A stretch of 64,000 bases of DNA, from positions 124,001 through 188,000 of the forward strand of contig JADJPM010000001.1 in the NCBI GenBank assembly GCA_016713245.1, in the 5' to 3' direction. Made by a program: the position numbers and the translations under genes. Of the stretch, positions 34,194-42,746 are shown in pieces. The stretch is from Verrucomicrobiaceae bacterium. GTDB taxonomy: Bacteria > Verrucomicrobiota > Verrucomicrobiia > Verrucomicrobiales > Verrucomicrobiaceae. Every line of letters starts with the position of its first letter. The stretch's first letter is position 1. The notes below the pieces were generated by a model that searched no databases, was not told the DNA's origin, and saw nothing but the letters and a program-made list of their open reading frames with translations.

Positions 34194-35555
34194 ATGCTCA
34201 CCCTCTCCGGCAAATCTCACGGCAAATTCTGCGATGGCGTCTCGCGTCGCGATTTCCTGCGCATCGGCGGTCTCGCCATGGGCGGGCTGTCGTTGCCGGA
34301 GCTGCTCAAGGCGGAAGCGGAGGCCAAAACGGGTCGCAGCTTCAAATCGGTCATCATGATCTACCTGTGCGGCGCCCCGCCGCATCAGGACATGTATGAT
34401 TTGAAGATGGATGCGCCGCTGGAGATCCGCGGCCCGTATAAACCCATCAAAACAGCCGTCCCCGGCATCCACATCTCCGAGCACGCCCCGCGTCTGGCGA
34501 AGATCATGGATAAGCTGGTGCCCATCCGAAGCATGTATGGCAGCCCCAATGGCGCTCACGACAGCTTCATCTGCTACACCGGCCGTCCGCCGCCTCCGAA
34601 TGGTGGCAATGCGCCCACCGGTCGCCTTTCCGATCCGCCTTCCTTCGGCTCGGTGATCTCCAAGCTGCAAGGCCAGGCCGATCCGGCGGTGCCGGCCTTT
34701 GTGGGCCTCGCGCCAAAGGCCGGACATCCGCCTTACGGCTCGCCAGGGCATCCCGGTTACATGGGCAACACGCACTCCGCCTTTCGCCCCAACGGCGCAG
34801 GCGTCGAGGACCTCCAACTCAATGGCATCACGCTCGACCGTCTCGAAGACCGCCGCTCGCTGCTCGATGGCTTCGACCACTTCCGCCGCGAAATCGACGC
34901 CAGCGGTCTCGTCAGCAGCATGGATGCCTTCAATCAGCAGGCGCTCAATGTGCTCACCTCCAGCAAGCTGCTCACCGCCCTCGATTTGAGCAAGGAGACC
35001 GTCAAAACCCGCGAACGCTACGGCAAAGGCGATCCGAAAAACTACGGCGACGGTGCTCCGCTCAATTTTGAGCACTTCCTGCTCGCCCGCCGCCTCGTCG
35101 AGGCCGGTGCGCGCGTCGTCACCCTGAACTTCGGCCGCTGGGACTTCCACGATAACAACTACCCGCAGCTCCTCCGCCATCTGCCGCTCTTCGATCAAGG
35201 CATGAGCGCCCTCGTCGAGGATCTGCACGAACGTGGCCTCGATAAAGATGTGGCCGTTGTCGCCTGGGGCGAGTTTGGCCGCACACCCATCGTGAACAAG
35301 GATGGTGGCCGCGATCACTGGCCGCGTGTCGGCGGTGCCCTGCTCGCCGGTGGTGGTTTGAAGACCGGGCAGGTCATCGGCGCCACCGACAAGCTCGGCG
35401 GTGAACCCACTGACCGGCCCGTGCATTTCGGCGAGGTCTTTGCCACGCTCTACCGCCACATGGGCATCGACACCGTCAAAACCACGCTCACCGACCTCAC
35501 TGGGCGTCCACAATACGTCGTCGATGGCTGGCAGCCGATGCCGGAGCTGGTTTAG
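34194..35555 (+). CDS. Tat-exported DUF1501 protein
   Basis: 453 residues. A twin-arginine signal (SRRDFLRIGGLAMGG) leads into the DUF1501 domain, an alkaline-phosphatase/sulfatase-like fold. Motifs include YLCGAPPHQDMYDLK near the N terminus, then a GAHDSFICYTG segment, and WGEFGRTPIVNKDGGRDHWP toward the end. In Planctomycetes and Verrucomicrobia DUF1501 genes are usually paired with a DUF1549/DUF1553 (PSD1) cytochrome-like gene and linked to sulfated-glycan use. Here no such partner is adjacent. Function unproven. Confidence 0.9.
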   Translation: MLTLSGKSHGKFCDGVSRRDFLRIGGLAMGGLSLPELLKAEAEAKTGRSFKSVIMIYLCGAPPHQDMYDLKMDAPLEIRGPYKPIKTAVPGIHISEHAPRLAKIMDKLVPIRSMYGSPNGAHDSFICYTGRPPPPNGGNAPTGRLSDPPSFGSVISKLQGQADPAVPAFVGLAPKAGHPPYGSPGHPGYMGNTHSAFRPNGAGVEDLQLNGITLDRLEDRRSLLDGFDHFRREIDASGLVSSMDAFNQQALNVLTSSKLLTALDLSKETVKTRERYGKGDPKNYGDGAPLNFEHFLLARRLVEAGARVVTLNFGRWDFHDNNYPQLLRHLPLFDQGMSALVEDLHERGLDKDVAVVAWGEFGRTPIVNKDGGRDHWPRVGGALLAGGGLKTGQVIGATDKLGGEPTDRPVHFGEVFATLYRHMGIDTVKTTLTDLTGRPQYVVDGWQPMPELV

Positions 35556-35556
35556 T

Positions 35557-36060
35557 TCACCAGATTCCCTCGTCGTGCAGCCACACACCGCAGACGGAGC
35601 AGGCGTGTAGTTTGTAACGACGGGAACGGCCTCGAGTGAACTCCCACTTGAGCTGTCCCTTGCATTCAGTGCAGATGAAACACTCCGGCCCCTTCTTCAA
35701 CGACTTGGAACCACAGCACGGGCAAAAGAGGCCGATGCTGTGATCGACCTGCTTCGAGCAGCAGGGGCAGCGCGTGGCACGGCTATAGTAGCAGACGAGA
35801 TAAGAAATGAACGTCCCCAACGCCAAAGACAAAACAGCCTGCGAACGGCTGCCTGAAACAAAGGCCGCTACCGCCACCAACAGAAAGAACGCGCCAATCC
35901 ATTTCGCCTTTCGGAACCGGCGTGCGTGTTTGGTGCTGAACTCGTTCTTGTACCGCTCCAGTTCCTCGTGCGTGAAAGCTCGGTCAAAGTGGATGCCCGG
36001 CTCCATCGGCCAGCCTCGATGATGCGAGTAGTAGAGAGCAGTCTTGATTCTCTTGAGCAT
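35557..36060 (-). CDS. Membrane protein with C-terminal zinc-ribbon pairs
   Basis: 167 residues. Two adjacent hydrophobic segments lie at about 54-90 (WIGAFFLLVAVAAFVSG and AVLSLALGTFISYLVCYY). The C-terminal half has four CxxC pairs: CPCC, CPCC, CTEC and CSVC, enough for two zinc ribbons facing the cytoplasm. No other motif was recognised. It ends one base after the convergent DUF1501 gene. Function unknown. Confidence 0.75.
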   Translation of the reverse strand: MLKRIKTALYYSHHRGWPMEPGIHFDRAFTHEELERYKNEFSTKHARRFRKAKWIGAFFLLVAVAAFVSGSRSQAVLSLALGTFISYLVCYYSRATRCPCCSKQVDHSIGLFCPCCGSKSLKKGPECFICTECKGQLKWEFTRGRSRRYKLHACSVCGVWLHDEGIW

Positions 36061-36397
36061 GAGTTTGATCCGAGGTTCTTAGCCATGGTCGATCCATTCG
36101 AGCTGCTTGCCAAACCATTCGTCAGGCGAATCAAGAGCTTTGAAATGGCTCGGGATGCGTCACCGAAACATTGGAAGGGGGCGATTGCCTCTCCCCTCAC
36201 CTAACCTCTCCCCGCATCACACGATGAGGTCATCGAATACTGCTCGCGGGGAGAGGGACCGCAAAGCGCACTCCCTCTCCCTCGCAGACGATTCACGTTC
36301 GTACTTTGAGTTTACTTCGAGGGAGAGGGTTGGGGTGAGGGGCACTGCCAGCGTTCCCTCCGGCTATGTCACGCAGTCCCTTCCTTGGCGCAGACGT
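36061..36397. other. 337-bp gap containing a multi-hairpin repeat
   Basis: No coding sequence is supported here. The left 120 bp carry no recognised feature. The rest is the repeat element at 36186-36349, followed by a 48-bp spacer to the end of the L,D-transpeptidase gene. Confidence 0.7.
36186..36349. repeat. MITE-like multi-stem inverted repeat
   Basis: The left end GCCTCTCCCCTCACCTAACC is mirrored by GGTTGGGGTGAGGGGCA at the right end (36330-36346). Inside, CCTCTCCCCGC pairs with GCGGGGAGAGG (36246-36256) and CTCCCTCTCCCTCG (36270-36283) pairs with CGAGGGAGAGGG (36318-36329). Elements of this 'CTCTCCCCTCACC...GGTGAGGGG' type are familiar from many unrelated bacterial genomes. No transposase or clear target-site duplication is seen. 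Confidence 0.8.
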
Positions 36398-37201
36398 TTA
36401 GCGATAGCGTCCGTTCTCCACAGTGATCTTTGGCACTACTCGCTTCGTTTCGAAGCGCTCGTAGCCTTCGCGGAGGTTCTCCCAAAAACTGAACCACGTT
36501 TCACCCTTCGCTTTTTGCATGCGTTCATCGGTGAAGCGGAAGGGGAAACAATGCACGGGCACCTCTGGCTGGCCTTTTTCGAGAGCAGCGGAGACGAGGA
36601 GGTAAATTTCCTCGATGACGGCATCCGTCATGGCATAGCAGCCGACGCTGACTTCATCGCCATGCACCATGATGAGGCTGCCGGTGCGCTGATGATGGAG
36701 GTCGAAGGCGTTCGGGTAGCCGATGTTGAAGGCGAGATGGTAACTGCTAGCCGGATTGAGCTGCTTCGCGGTGACGGTGTAAAAGCCTTCGGGCGCCTGC
36801 ATGTCGCCTTCACGCTGTTTCGGGCCGAGTTCACCTGAGAAACACGCGATGCGATGGGTGCGAAAGTGTTTCCAGACTCCAGCAGCATCTTGGAGCCAGA
36901 GTTCGAACTCACCGGATTCTTTGAACAAGCGGATGAAAACGCGGTTTCCGAGCCGCAAACCACTCTCGACCAGTTTTTTCTCCAAAAGAGGTTTCAGACG
37001 CCGGTTCACATCGGCGAGCCGCTCGGAAGCGGGCATCGTTTTCCACTGCTCGCGAGATGGTGGCGCCGGATAAGGCAGCAAGAGAGGCTCCAAGGTGAGG
37101 CGTTGCATCAGAAGGCGAGTGTAGGGTGCCAGCAAATCCAAGCCCCAAGCACCGGATAGCAGCACAACGAAGGCGGCGAGGACCCAGGCGAAGCGTCTCA
37201 T
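36398..37201 (-). CDS. L,D-transpeptidase (YafK-like YkuD domain)
   Basis: 267 residues. An N-terminal hydrophobic anchor (residues 4-20) is followed by a spacer. The YkuD catalytic core includes MVHGDEVSVGCYAM, with His180 and nucleophilic Cys188, and the EGFYTVTAKQLNP and FNIGYPN strands typical of YafK/DpaA-like enzymes. Family members either cross-link peptidoglycan stems or release Lpp from it. It is the last gene of a three-gene same-strand group, 12 bp after the zinc-ribbon bactofilin gene, suggesting that it works on the cell wall at bactofilin-marked sites. Confidence 0.9.
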   Translation of the reverse strand: MRRFAWVLAAFVVLLSGAWGLDLLAPYTRLLMQRLTLEPLLLPYPAPPSREQWKTMPASERLADVNRRLKPLLEKKLVESGLRLGNRVFIRLFKESGEFELWLQDAAGVWKHFRTHRIACFSGELGPKQREGDMQAPEGFYTVTAKQLNPASSYHLAFNIGYPNAFDLHHQRTGSLIMVHGDEVSVGCYAMTDAVIEEIYLLVSAALEKGQPEVPVHCFPFRFTDERMQKAKGETWFSFWENLREGYERFETKRVVPKITVENGRYR

Positions 37202-37213
37202 GCCGCAAAGACC

Positions 37214-38335
37214 TCAAGAAGCCGCGGGCGGCGGTGTGGCGGGCTTGCTGCGGACGATGTTCATCGCGCCATTCAGCTCGCCTCCTGGCTCAATAGAAAC
37301 AGAGCGGGCGGTGACATCGCCATTCACGGAGCCATTGGCCCCGATGAGCACGAGGCCCGAAGAAAAAACATTGCCCGTGATGCGTGCTTGAATGTCCACC
37401 TCCTCGGCACGGATGGGGTTTTTGAAGACAAGATCCGAACCTTTTTCGACGATGAAGCGCCGGCAGCGGATTTCACCGATGACCGTGCCGGTGGCTTTGA
37501 AAATGGCATCGCCACTGCACTCCACATTGGCTTCCAAATTGCCGAAGCAGCGCAGATCGCGGCATTGCAGGCTGCTGGCGGCGAGATGGCCGCGCTTGCG
37601 GATGATCACATCGCCACGCGTCTTCACCGGCTGCGTGGCGTTCATGTTGATCTCCACATCTTCGAGCGAGATGTAGGCTCCGCAGGTGGGGCAATTCGCC
37701 GAACGAGCGGAGCGGCTGGTTTTGAATTTGTGCCCGCAATCAAAGCACTCGGCGTCTTTGAAGTACTGGTTCCGATACATGCCCATGTCCTTCATCTTCT
37801 GAATGGAACTGGCGTTCATCGGGGCTGGCGTGGGCGTGGGAGCCGGGGAATTGGATGTGGGGCGGCGGAGCGAACCCGTCTGAGGCTCCTCATGAGGTCG
37901 AGTCTCCACGAAGGGTAGCTCAGGAGTCTCGGGCAGCGCATCGGGCTGCACCTGCGCCTTCAAAAAGGCTCCAAAACCATCGGAAGCCGAGAGTTCCGCC
38001 TTTCGATCTTCTTCGCTCACTGCTTCGGGCAGGACGACCGCTTTGATTTCAGGCTCAGGCGCTGGCTTTCCAGGAGCGGGAGCGGCTGGAGCTTCGGCTT
38101 TGGCGGAACCGTTTTCTGTCCAGTCATCGTAGCCTGCTCCAGACCGGCTGACATTCGAAGCGGTGACACGGCGCTTCTGAATGGTGAGATGAGCGCCGCA
38201 CTTTTTGCAAAACGTGGAAACGACAAGGCGCGGCTCATACTGAGCCGCGCCACAAGCCGGACACACCACTTCGATATGGTTCTTCGGTGGTGTCGGAAGA
38301 ATGCTGGACTTCGGTGCGAAAAACCGTCCGAACAC
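37214..38335 (-). CDS. Bactofilin fused to zinc-ribbon domains
   Basis: 373 residues from a GTG at 38335. The N terminus has a zinc ribbon (CPACGAAQYEP...CKKCG), then a Pro/Glu-rich region of about 140 residues. A second zinc ribbon follows (CFDCGHKF...CPTCGAYI). The last 150 residues form a bactofilin beta-helix with regular turns such as GDVIIRKRGHLAAS, AIFKATGTVIGEI and SVNGDVTARSVSIEPGG. Bactofilins polymerise without nucleotide into membrane-associated filaments and recruit cell-wall enzymes. Adding zinc ribbons to a bactofilin is unusual and may provide a protein- or nucleic-acid-binding arm. It follows a shorter bactofilin gene by 18 bp. Confidence 0.88.
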   Translation of the reverse strand: MFGRFFAPKSSILPTPPKNHIEVVCPACGAAQYEPRLVVSTFCKKCGAHLTIQKRRVTASNVSRSGAGYDDWTENGSAKAEAPAAPAPGKPAPEPEIKAVVLPEAVSEEDRKAELSASDGFGAFLKAQVQPDALPETPELPFVETRPHEEPQTGSLRRPTSNSPAPTPTPAPMNASSIQKMKDMGMYRNQYFKDAECFDCGHKFKTSRSARSANCPTCGAYISLEDVEINMNATQPVKTRGDVIIRKRGHLAASSLQCRDLRCFGNLEANVECSGDAIFKATGTVIGEIRCRRFIVEKGSDLVFKNPIRAEEVDIQARITGNVFSSGLVLIGANGSVNGDVTARSVSIEPGGELNGAMNIVRSKPATPPPAAS

Positions 38336-38353
38336 TCGGATAAGAATTAAAGG

Positions 38354-38878
38354 TTAGGGCTTGGGGCCAAGGTTGAGACCACCAGCGGGCTTAGAGTCCG
38401 CCTTTTTGCCGACCTGGGACTGACCCATGAAGGTAGCGCCTTCTTCGATGGAGAGCGTGCCAGCAGCGATATCACCCACGAGGATGGCATTGCTCTTCAG
38501 CTCGCAGCGCTCGGAAACCGTGATGTTGCCTTCGACCTTGCCGAAGATGATGACGGAGCGGGTCTTGACCTCGCCCTTGATCAGCGCGTTTTCACCCACG
38601 GTGAGGCTGCCGTCGGAGATGACTTCGCCTTCGATCTTGCCATCAATGATGAGGTCGTGGGAGAATTTGATGGAGCCTTTGATTTCGACGTCGTTGGAGA
38701 GGACGTTTTTACTGGATGTCATGATGGGTGCAGAGTGAACGCGTTGGGGTGATGCAGCGGGAGCGGGGGCGGCGGAGAGGATGGGAGCACGCTCGGCCAC
38801 GGGAGCCGGTGTGGGAGCAGCCTCGACGCGTTTGTCGTCCTTGTGCGCTTCTGATTGTCCGATGATTTGCCTGAGCAT
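38354..38878 (-). CDS. Bactofilin (polymer-forming cytoskeletal protein)
   Basis: 174 residues from the ATG at 38878. An Ala/Pro-rich N-terminal tail (about 1-55) precedes the bactofilin domain: SSKNVLSNDVEIKGSIKFS, DLIIDGKIEGEVIS, ENALIKGEVKTRSVIIFGKVEG and SNAILVGDIAAGTLSIEEGATF. Length and layout are usual for the family. It is first in the group with the zinc-ribbon bactofilin and the L,D-transpeptidase. Confidence 0.92.
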   Translation of the reverse strand: MLRQIIGQSEAHKDDKRVEAAPTPAPVAERAPILSAAPAPAASPQRVHSAPIMTSSKNVLSNDVEIKGSIKFSHDLIIDGKIEGEVISDGSLTVGENALIKGEVKTRSVIIFGKVEGNITVSERCELKSNAILVGDIAAGTLSIEEGATFMGQSQVGKKADSKPAGGLNLGPKP

Positions 38879-39013
38879 GAGGCTAAAAATATAGCCGTCT
38901 TGTCTGATGAGTGTCAATGCCCGCGTCTTTTTATTTTTGGGAATCCTTAAATTTTGTCACGCACCGGCTCTTTCATGCTTGGCACGGGCATTCGAGGCGG
39001 CAGAATCGGGCGC

Positions 39014-39808
39014 ATGCCGGGCCTGCCTCTCTCGATCTCCATCATCTCGCTCAACGAGGAGGCCAATCTGCGCCGCTGCCTCGCCAGCGTGTTGGATCTG
39101 GCCTCGGAAATCGTGATTCTCGACTCGGGCTCCAAGGACCGCACGGCGGAGATCGCGGCCGAGTTCGATGCAAAATTCATCCACCAGGACTGGCTGGGCT
39201 ACACCGCGCAGAAAAACCGCTGCTTGGAACTCTGCACGCAGCCCTGGATCCTGAATCTCGATTGCGATGAGGAAGTCTCCCCCGAGCTCGCTGCCTCCAT
39301 CCGGGCCTTTTTCGAGCGTGGCGAAGCGGAAAAGCATGCCGGTGCCTCCATGGCGCGGCGCACTTGGTTCCTCGGCCGATGGATTTATCATGGCGACTGG
39401 TATCCCGACCGCAAAACACGCGTCTTTCGCCGCGATGGCAGCCGCTGGGAGGCCGATGGCGGCGGGCAGGTGCATGAGCGCCTCGTGGTGAATGGCAGCA
39501 CAACCTCGCTCAGCGGGGATCTGCTGCATTACTCCTTTCAAAACATCCGCCACTACCTCGTGAAGCACATCGAATACTCCGGCGTGTTTTTGAGCACGCA
39601 GCAGGTGAAAAAGAAGCGCTGGTCGCTGCTCCACACGATCTTCCGGCCCGTGTGGCGCTTCACACGGGCGTATTTTTTGCGTCGCGGCTTCCTCGATGGC
39701 TTCCCCGGATTGTGGATCGCCGTTGCGACCGCTTTCTTTGCCTTTGATCGCTACGCACGGCTTTACGAGAGCGAGGTCGAGGCAGGTCAAACCAACAGCG
39801 GCACATGA
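39014..39808 (+). CDS. Family 2 glycosyltransferase (KdtX/WaaE-like)
   Basis: 264 residues from the ATG at 39014; an earlier in-frame start at 38954 would add 20 poorly conserved residues. GT-A fold motifs: LSISIISLNEEANLRRCL at the start, EIVILDSGSKD, the DxD-like LNLDCDEEVS, and WEADGGGQVHERL. It resembles transferases that add glucose or heptose to the lipopolysaccharide core. C-terminal hydrophobic stretch at 39705-39750 may contact the membrane. Its stop overlaps the next gene's start (ATGA), so both are co-translated. Confidence 0.88.
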   Translation: MPGLPLSISIISLNEEANLRRCLASVLDLASEIVILDSGSKDRTAEIAAEFDAKFIHQDWLGYTAQKNRCLELCTQPWILNLDCDEEVSPELAASIRAFFERGEAEKHAGASMARRTWFLGRWIYHGDWYPDRKTRVFRRDGSRWEADGGGQVHERLVVNGSTTSLSGDLLHYSFQNIRHYLVKHIEYSGVFLSTQQVKKKRWSLLHTIFRPVWRFTRAYFLRRGFLDGFPGLWIAVATAFFAFDRYARLYESEVEAGQTNSGT

Positions 39809-40917
39809 AAATCGCCCTCCTCCACCATCAAATCATCCGTGGCACCGGAGTGGAGGTGTTTCTCATCGAATTTGCCAAGCGCCTCATCGCCGCCGGGCAC
39901 GAGCTGACTTACATCAGCACGCTCACCACACCGGAGATCGGTGCCATGCTGCCGGGAGATTGGCGGCTGCTTCCTCGCCTCAAAGGCAGCGCCACCTTGC
40001 GAATGTGGCACTTCAACCGACTCGCTCCACGTGCCGCCCTCGAAGCGGGCGCCGAGGTGAGCATCGGCTTTGGCCGCACCTGCGTGCAAAGCATCCACCG
40101 CAACGGCACCGGCTGCCACCGGCTCTACGGCCAGCTCTTGCCCCTGTGGCAACGCTTCAGCGCAAAACACCTCTACGAGCTGCATTTGGAGAAAAAACTC
40201 CACACGACCTCCGGCACGCCCACGCTCGTCACCAGCTCCGCCCGTGTGAGCGCCCAGCTTCAGGGCATCTACCGCACCGATGCCTCTCGCTTCCGCATTC
40301 TCTCCCCTCCAGTCGAATCGCAGGTCTTCAAACCCGCCGAAGATCGGGCGAATCGCCGCGAGCTGCTCTGTCGCAAGCTCCAGACCGATCCCGCACGCCC
40401 TGTGCTGCTCTTCGTTTCCCTCAGCCATCGACGCCGCGGGCTCGAGCCCATGCTCGAAGCCATGCAGAAACTCGACGCCACGCTTTGGATCGTCGGCAAA
40501 AGCCTCGGCCCGGTCGCGCAAGGTCTGATCCGGGGCTTCGGCATTGCCGACAAAGTCCGGCATGTGCCCGTCACCAGCCAGCTCATCGAGCTGTATCAGG
40601 CCGCCGATTGGTTCATCCACCCCACGCAATACGACGCCTTCTCGCCCACCGTGCTGCAAAGCATGGCCTGCGGTCTTCCCGGCATCGTCTCCGTCATGGA
40701 TGGAGCTGTCGATCACATCCAAAACGGCGAGAACGGCTTCATGCTCTTCCACCCACAGCAGCCCATCGAACTCGCCGCCCGCATTCAAGAAGCCCTCGAC
40801 CTCAGCGAAGCCGAGCGCACCCGACTCTCTCAGAACGCCCGCGAAAGCATCCTCCCGCTCACGTGGGACAAGCACATGGCCGACTGGCTGGAACTCATCG
40901 AGGCCGCCAAAAAGTAG
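39805..40917 (+). CDS. Family 4 glycosyltransferase
   Basis: 370 residues. The N-terminal MKIALLHHQIIRGTGVEVFL is typical of GT-B enzymes. The donor-binding C-terminal half includes PVLLFVSLSHRRRGLEPMLEA, then DWFIHPTQYDAFSPTVLQSM with the conserved E/D-x7-E-like area (here D..FSP), and ENGFML. It probably acts in the same lipopolysaccharide-core or exopolysaccharide pathway as the upstream gene, with which it overlaps by 4 bp. Its TAG stop is supplied by the palindromic element at its end. Confidence 0.88.
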   Translation: MKIALLHHQIIRGTGVEVFLIEFAKRLIAAGHELTYISTLTTPEIGAMLPGDWRLLPRLKGSATLRMWHFNRLAPRAALEAGAEVSIGFGRTCVQSIHRNGTGCHRLYGQLLPLWQRFSAKHLYELHLEKKLHTTSGTPTLVTSSARVSAQLQGIYRTDASRFRILSPPVESQVFKPAEDRANRRELLCRKLQTDPARPVLLFVSLSHRRRGLEPMLEAMQKLDATLWIVGKSLGPVAQGLIRGFGIADKVRHVPVTSQLIELYQAADWFIHPTQYDAFSPTVLQSMACGLPGIVSVMDGAVDHIQNGENGFMLFHPQQPIELAARIQEALDLSEAERTRLSQNARESILPLTWDKHMADWLELIEAAKK

Positions 40918-40980
40918 ATTCGATTGGCAATCGAATCAGTTTGGAAACACTCGGCTTCGATTGCCAATCGAAGCGACTAC
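40914..40980. repeat. Palindromic element forming the ends of two converging genes
   Basis: GTAG (40914-40917) and CTAC (40977-40980) border two perfect palindromes: GATTCGATTG-G-CAATCGAATC (40917-40937) and CTTCGATTG-C-CAATCGAAG (40955-40973). The glycosyltransferase stop (TAG, 40915-40917) and the pseudopilin stop (TAG read from 40979-40977) are both the border sequence. The hairpins could also serve as a bidirectional terminator. Confidence 0.85.
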
Positions 40981-41411
40981 TGCAGCCTCGGCAGCAGCGG
41001 CGGATACACCCAGGTCTCCTCTTCGAGATGCTGCTCGCTCGTGCCTTCCTTCCAATCCGCCGTGGTAATCACCTGCCAGAGTCCCTCGACCGGCACCTTG
41101 TCCTTGTTCACGAGGTTTTTGATCTCCTGCACCTTAACCTGATAGGTCACCCCGCTTTCCTCGACAGGCGGCGGCTGCTGCGGACGTGCGCCCGCCACCG
41201 TCAGGGCAATCAGCCGCGTCGTTTCAGCCGTCAGCGCCGCCATCCGGTCGTGGATGCGGATGTCCTCGCGGATGATGTTGGAGGTCTCGCCCGACCTTTG
41301 AATCGCCTCCGCCAGCGCCACCACTGCGAGGCTAAAGATCGCCAAGGCGATCACCGTCTCCAGCAAGGTAAAGCCGGCACGGCGTGCAGATGGGCGGAGG
41401 TGGAGACGCAT
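40977..41411 (-). CDS. Type II secretion/type IV pilin-like pseudopilin
   Basis: 144 residues from the ATG at 41411. The prepilin cleavage site and N-terminal helix are unmistakable: RRAG followed by FTLLETVIALAIFSLAVVALAEAI, with Glu at the fifth mature position. The size and minor-pilin layout fit GspI/GspJ-like proteins. The body is short and partly disordered (PQQPPPVEES). No other secretion gene is nearby, so it is probably a scattered minor pilin. It is 54 bp downstream of the S41 protease gene on the same strand. Confidence 0.82.
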   Translation of the reverse strand: MRLHLRPSARRAGFTLLETVIALAIFSLAVVALAEAIQRSGETSNIIREDIRIHDRMAALTAETTRLIALTVAGARPQQPPPVEESGVTYQVKVQEIKNLVNKDKVPVEGLWQVITTADWKEGTSEQHLEEETWVYPPLLPRLQ

Positions 41412-41465
41412 GGCGAAAGAATAGGCATCACTGGATGTGGGACAAATGGTTGTTCGAGCCACCGA

Positions 41466-42746
41466 TCACTTCGGCGGTCCTGTGTAGTCCACCGTATCCT
41501 CGGGAAACCCATTTCGCAGCAGAGTCACGGCTCGTTGGAGGTGCGTGTCCTTTTGCTTATCGAGGTCCGTTGCATTGAGTGGCACGATTTCATGCGGCTG
41601 GATGCCGAGCCCCTCGATGCCGCGGCCGGCATTGCTTTTGGTCATGTTGCTGGCGACGGAAAAGCGGACACGGAAAAGGCCGCTCGGCACCTCCACCTCG
41701 GTTTTGCGTGAGGACATGCCCGCGCTGGGCGAGTCGCCGATCACATGGGCGCGACCGGTCTCGCGAAACAATGCCGCCACCGTCTCGCCGGCAGATCGCG
41801 TGCCCGCATCGAGGATCACAACCATGGGCCCGGTGAAGTTCAAATCAGCCGCGCCCTCGTAGTAGCCCCATGGCTGGCCTTTGGCGAGAAAGCGGCTCAT
41901 CACGGCCGCGTGATCGCAGCCGCCGCCGCCATTCGCTCGCAGATCGAGGATCAGACCAGGAGCTTTGACCAGGCGTGCCAGCATCTGGTCCAGCTGCTGT
42001 GGCAGGTTTTCAGGAACGTCTCTGAGATGGATGTAGGCGTAACCTTCCGGCGTGAGGCCAAAAGTCTGCCGCCCGACGCTTTCCAACCCGCTGGGCGGAA
42101 AAACGGGTCCCAGAGGCACATGATTCGGTCCGCCAAGGCGCTTCTTTTCGACGCCAAATGTTTCGCCTCCCGGCTTGCGCAGCTCGAAACGAATCGCCGA
42201 GCCCTCCCAATCCGCCAATCCCCAATGGCAGGCCGCGTAGAGCGCCTGATGCCGGGTCGAGAAGCTCGATCCACGTTCTTCCATCGCCGCGATACGCTGG
42301 TCGAGCCATTCACATGCCGGGGTGCCATCCACCGCGATCACCTCCTGCCCGGCACGGATGCCCGCGTCCGCCGCATCTTTGAAGGCCGCTCTTACCAGCA
42401 CCTTCTCGCCGCTGATCGCCAGATGCACGCGTGGGCCGGTGTAGCGCCGTCCTTTTGACTCATCCGGCGGGCGCACCTGTGACTTCACGATGCCCGCATG
42501 GCCGTCGTGCAGGGCACCGATGAGGGCGTGAACCAACGCGAGATGTTCCTGATGGCTTTTCACACTCTTCGCACGGCCGGAAAAGTCCTCCCGCACACGT
42601 TGCCAATCCATGCCCTTCACCTTCATCAAGCCGCCTGCCTGCTGCTCAAAGGCATCCAGCAGAAAGGCGATGTCTTTGAGATACACCTCCTCCGCGCCAT
42701 GCAGCAGCGACGCGGCGGCGAGAGCAGCGAGGACGATCTTTTTCAT
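41466..42746 (-). CDS. Exported S41-family protease with PDZ-like region
   Basis: 426 residues. A signal peptide (MKKIVLAALAAASLLHGAEE) precedes a helical region and a PDZ-like segment (FKDAADAGIRAGQEVIAVDGTPA). The C-terminal-processing-protease core includes LILDLRANGGGGCDHAAVM and the nucleophile context VILDAGTRSAGETVAALF, with GRGIEGLGIQPHEIVP close to the end. S41 enzymes cut unfolded or C-terminal segments in the periplasm. It is last in the repressor/M56 operon and overlaps the preceding gene by 4 bp. Confidence 0.88.
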   Translation of the reverse strand: MKKIVLAALAAASLLHGAEEVYLKDIAFLLDAFEQQAGGLMKVKGMDWQRVREDFSGRAKSVKSHQEHLALVHALIGALHDGHAGIVKSQVRPPDESKGRRYTGPRVHLAISGEKVLVRAAFKDAADAGIRAGQEVIAVDGTPACEWLDQRIAAMEERGSSFSTRHQALYAACHWGLADWEGSAIRFELRKPGGETFGVEKKRLGGPNHVPLGPVFPPSGLESVGRQTFGLTPEGYAYIHLRDVPENLPQQLDQMLARLVKAPGLILDLRANGGGGCDHAAVMSRFLAKGQPWGYYEGAADLNFTGPMVVILDAGTRSAGETVAALFRETGRAHVIGDSPSAGMSSRKTEVEVPSGLFRVRFSVASNMTKSNAGRGIEGLGIQPHEIVPLNATDLDKQKDTHLQRAVTLLRNGFPEDTVDYTGPPK

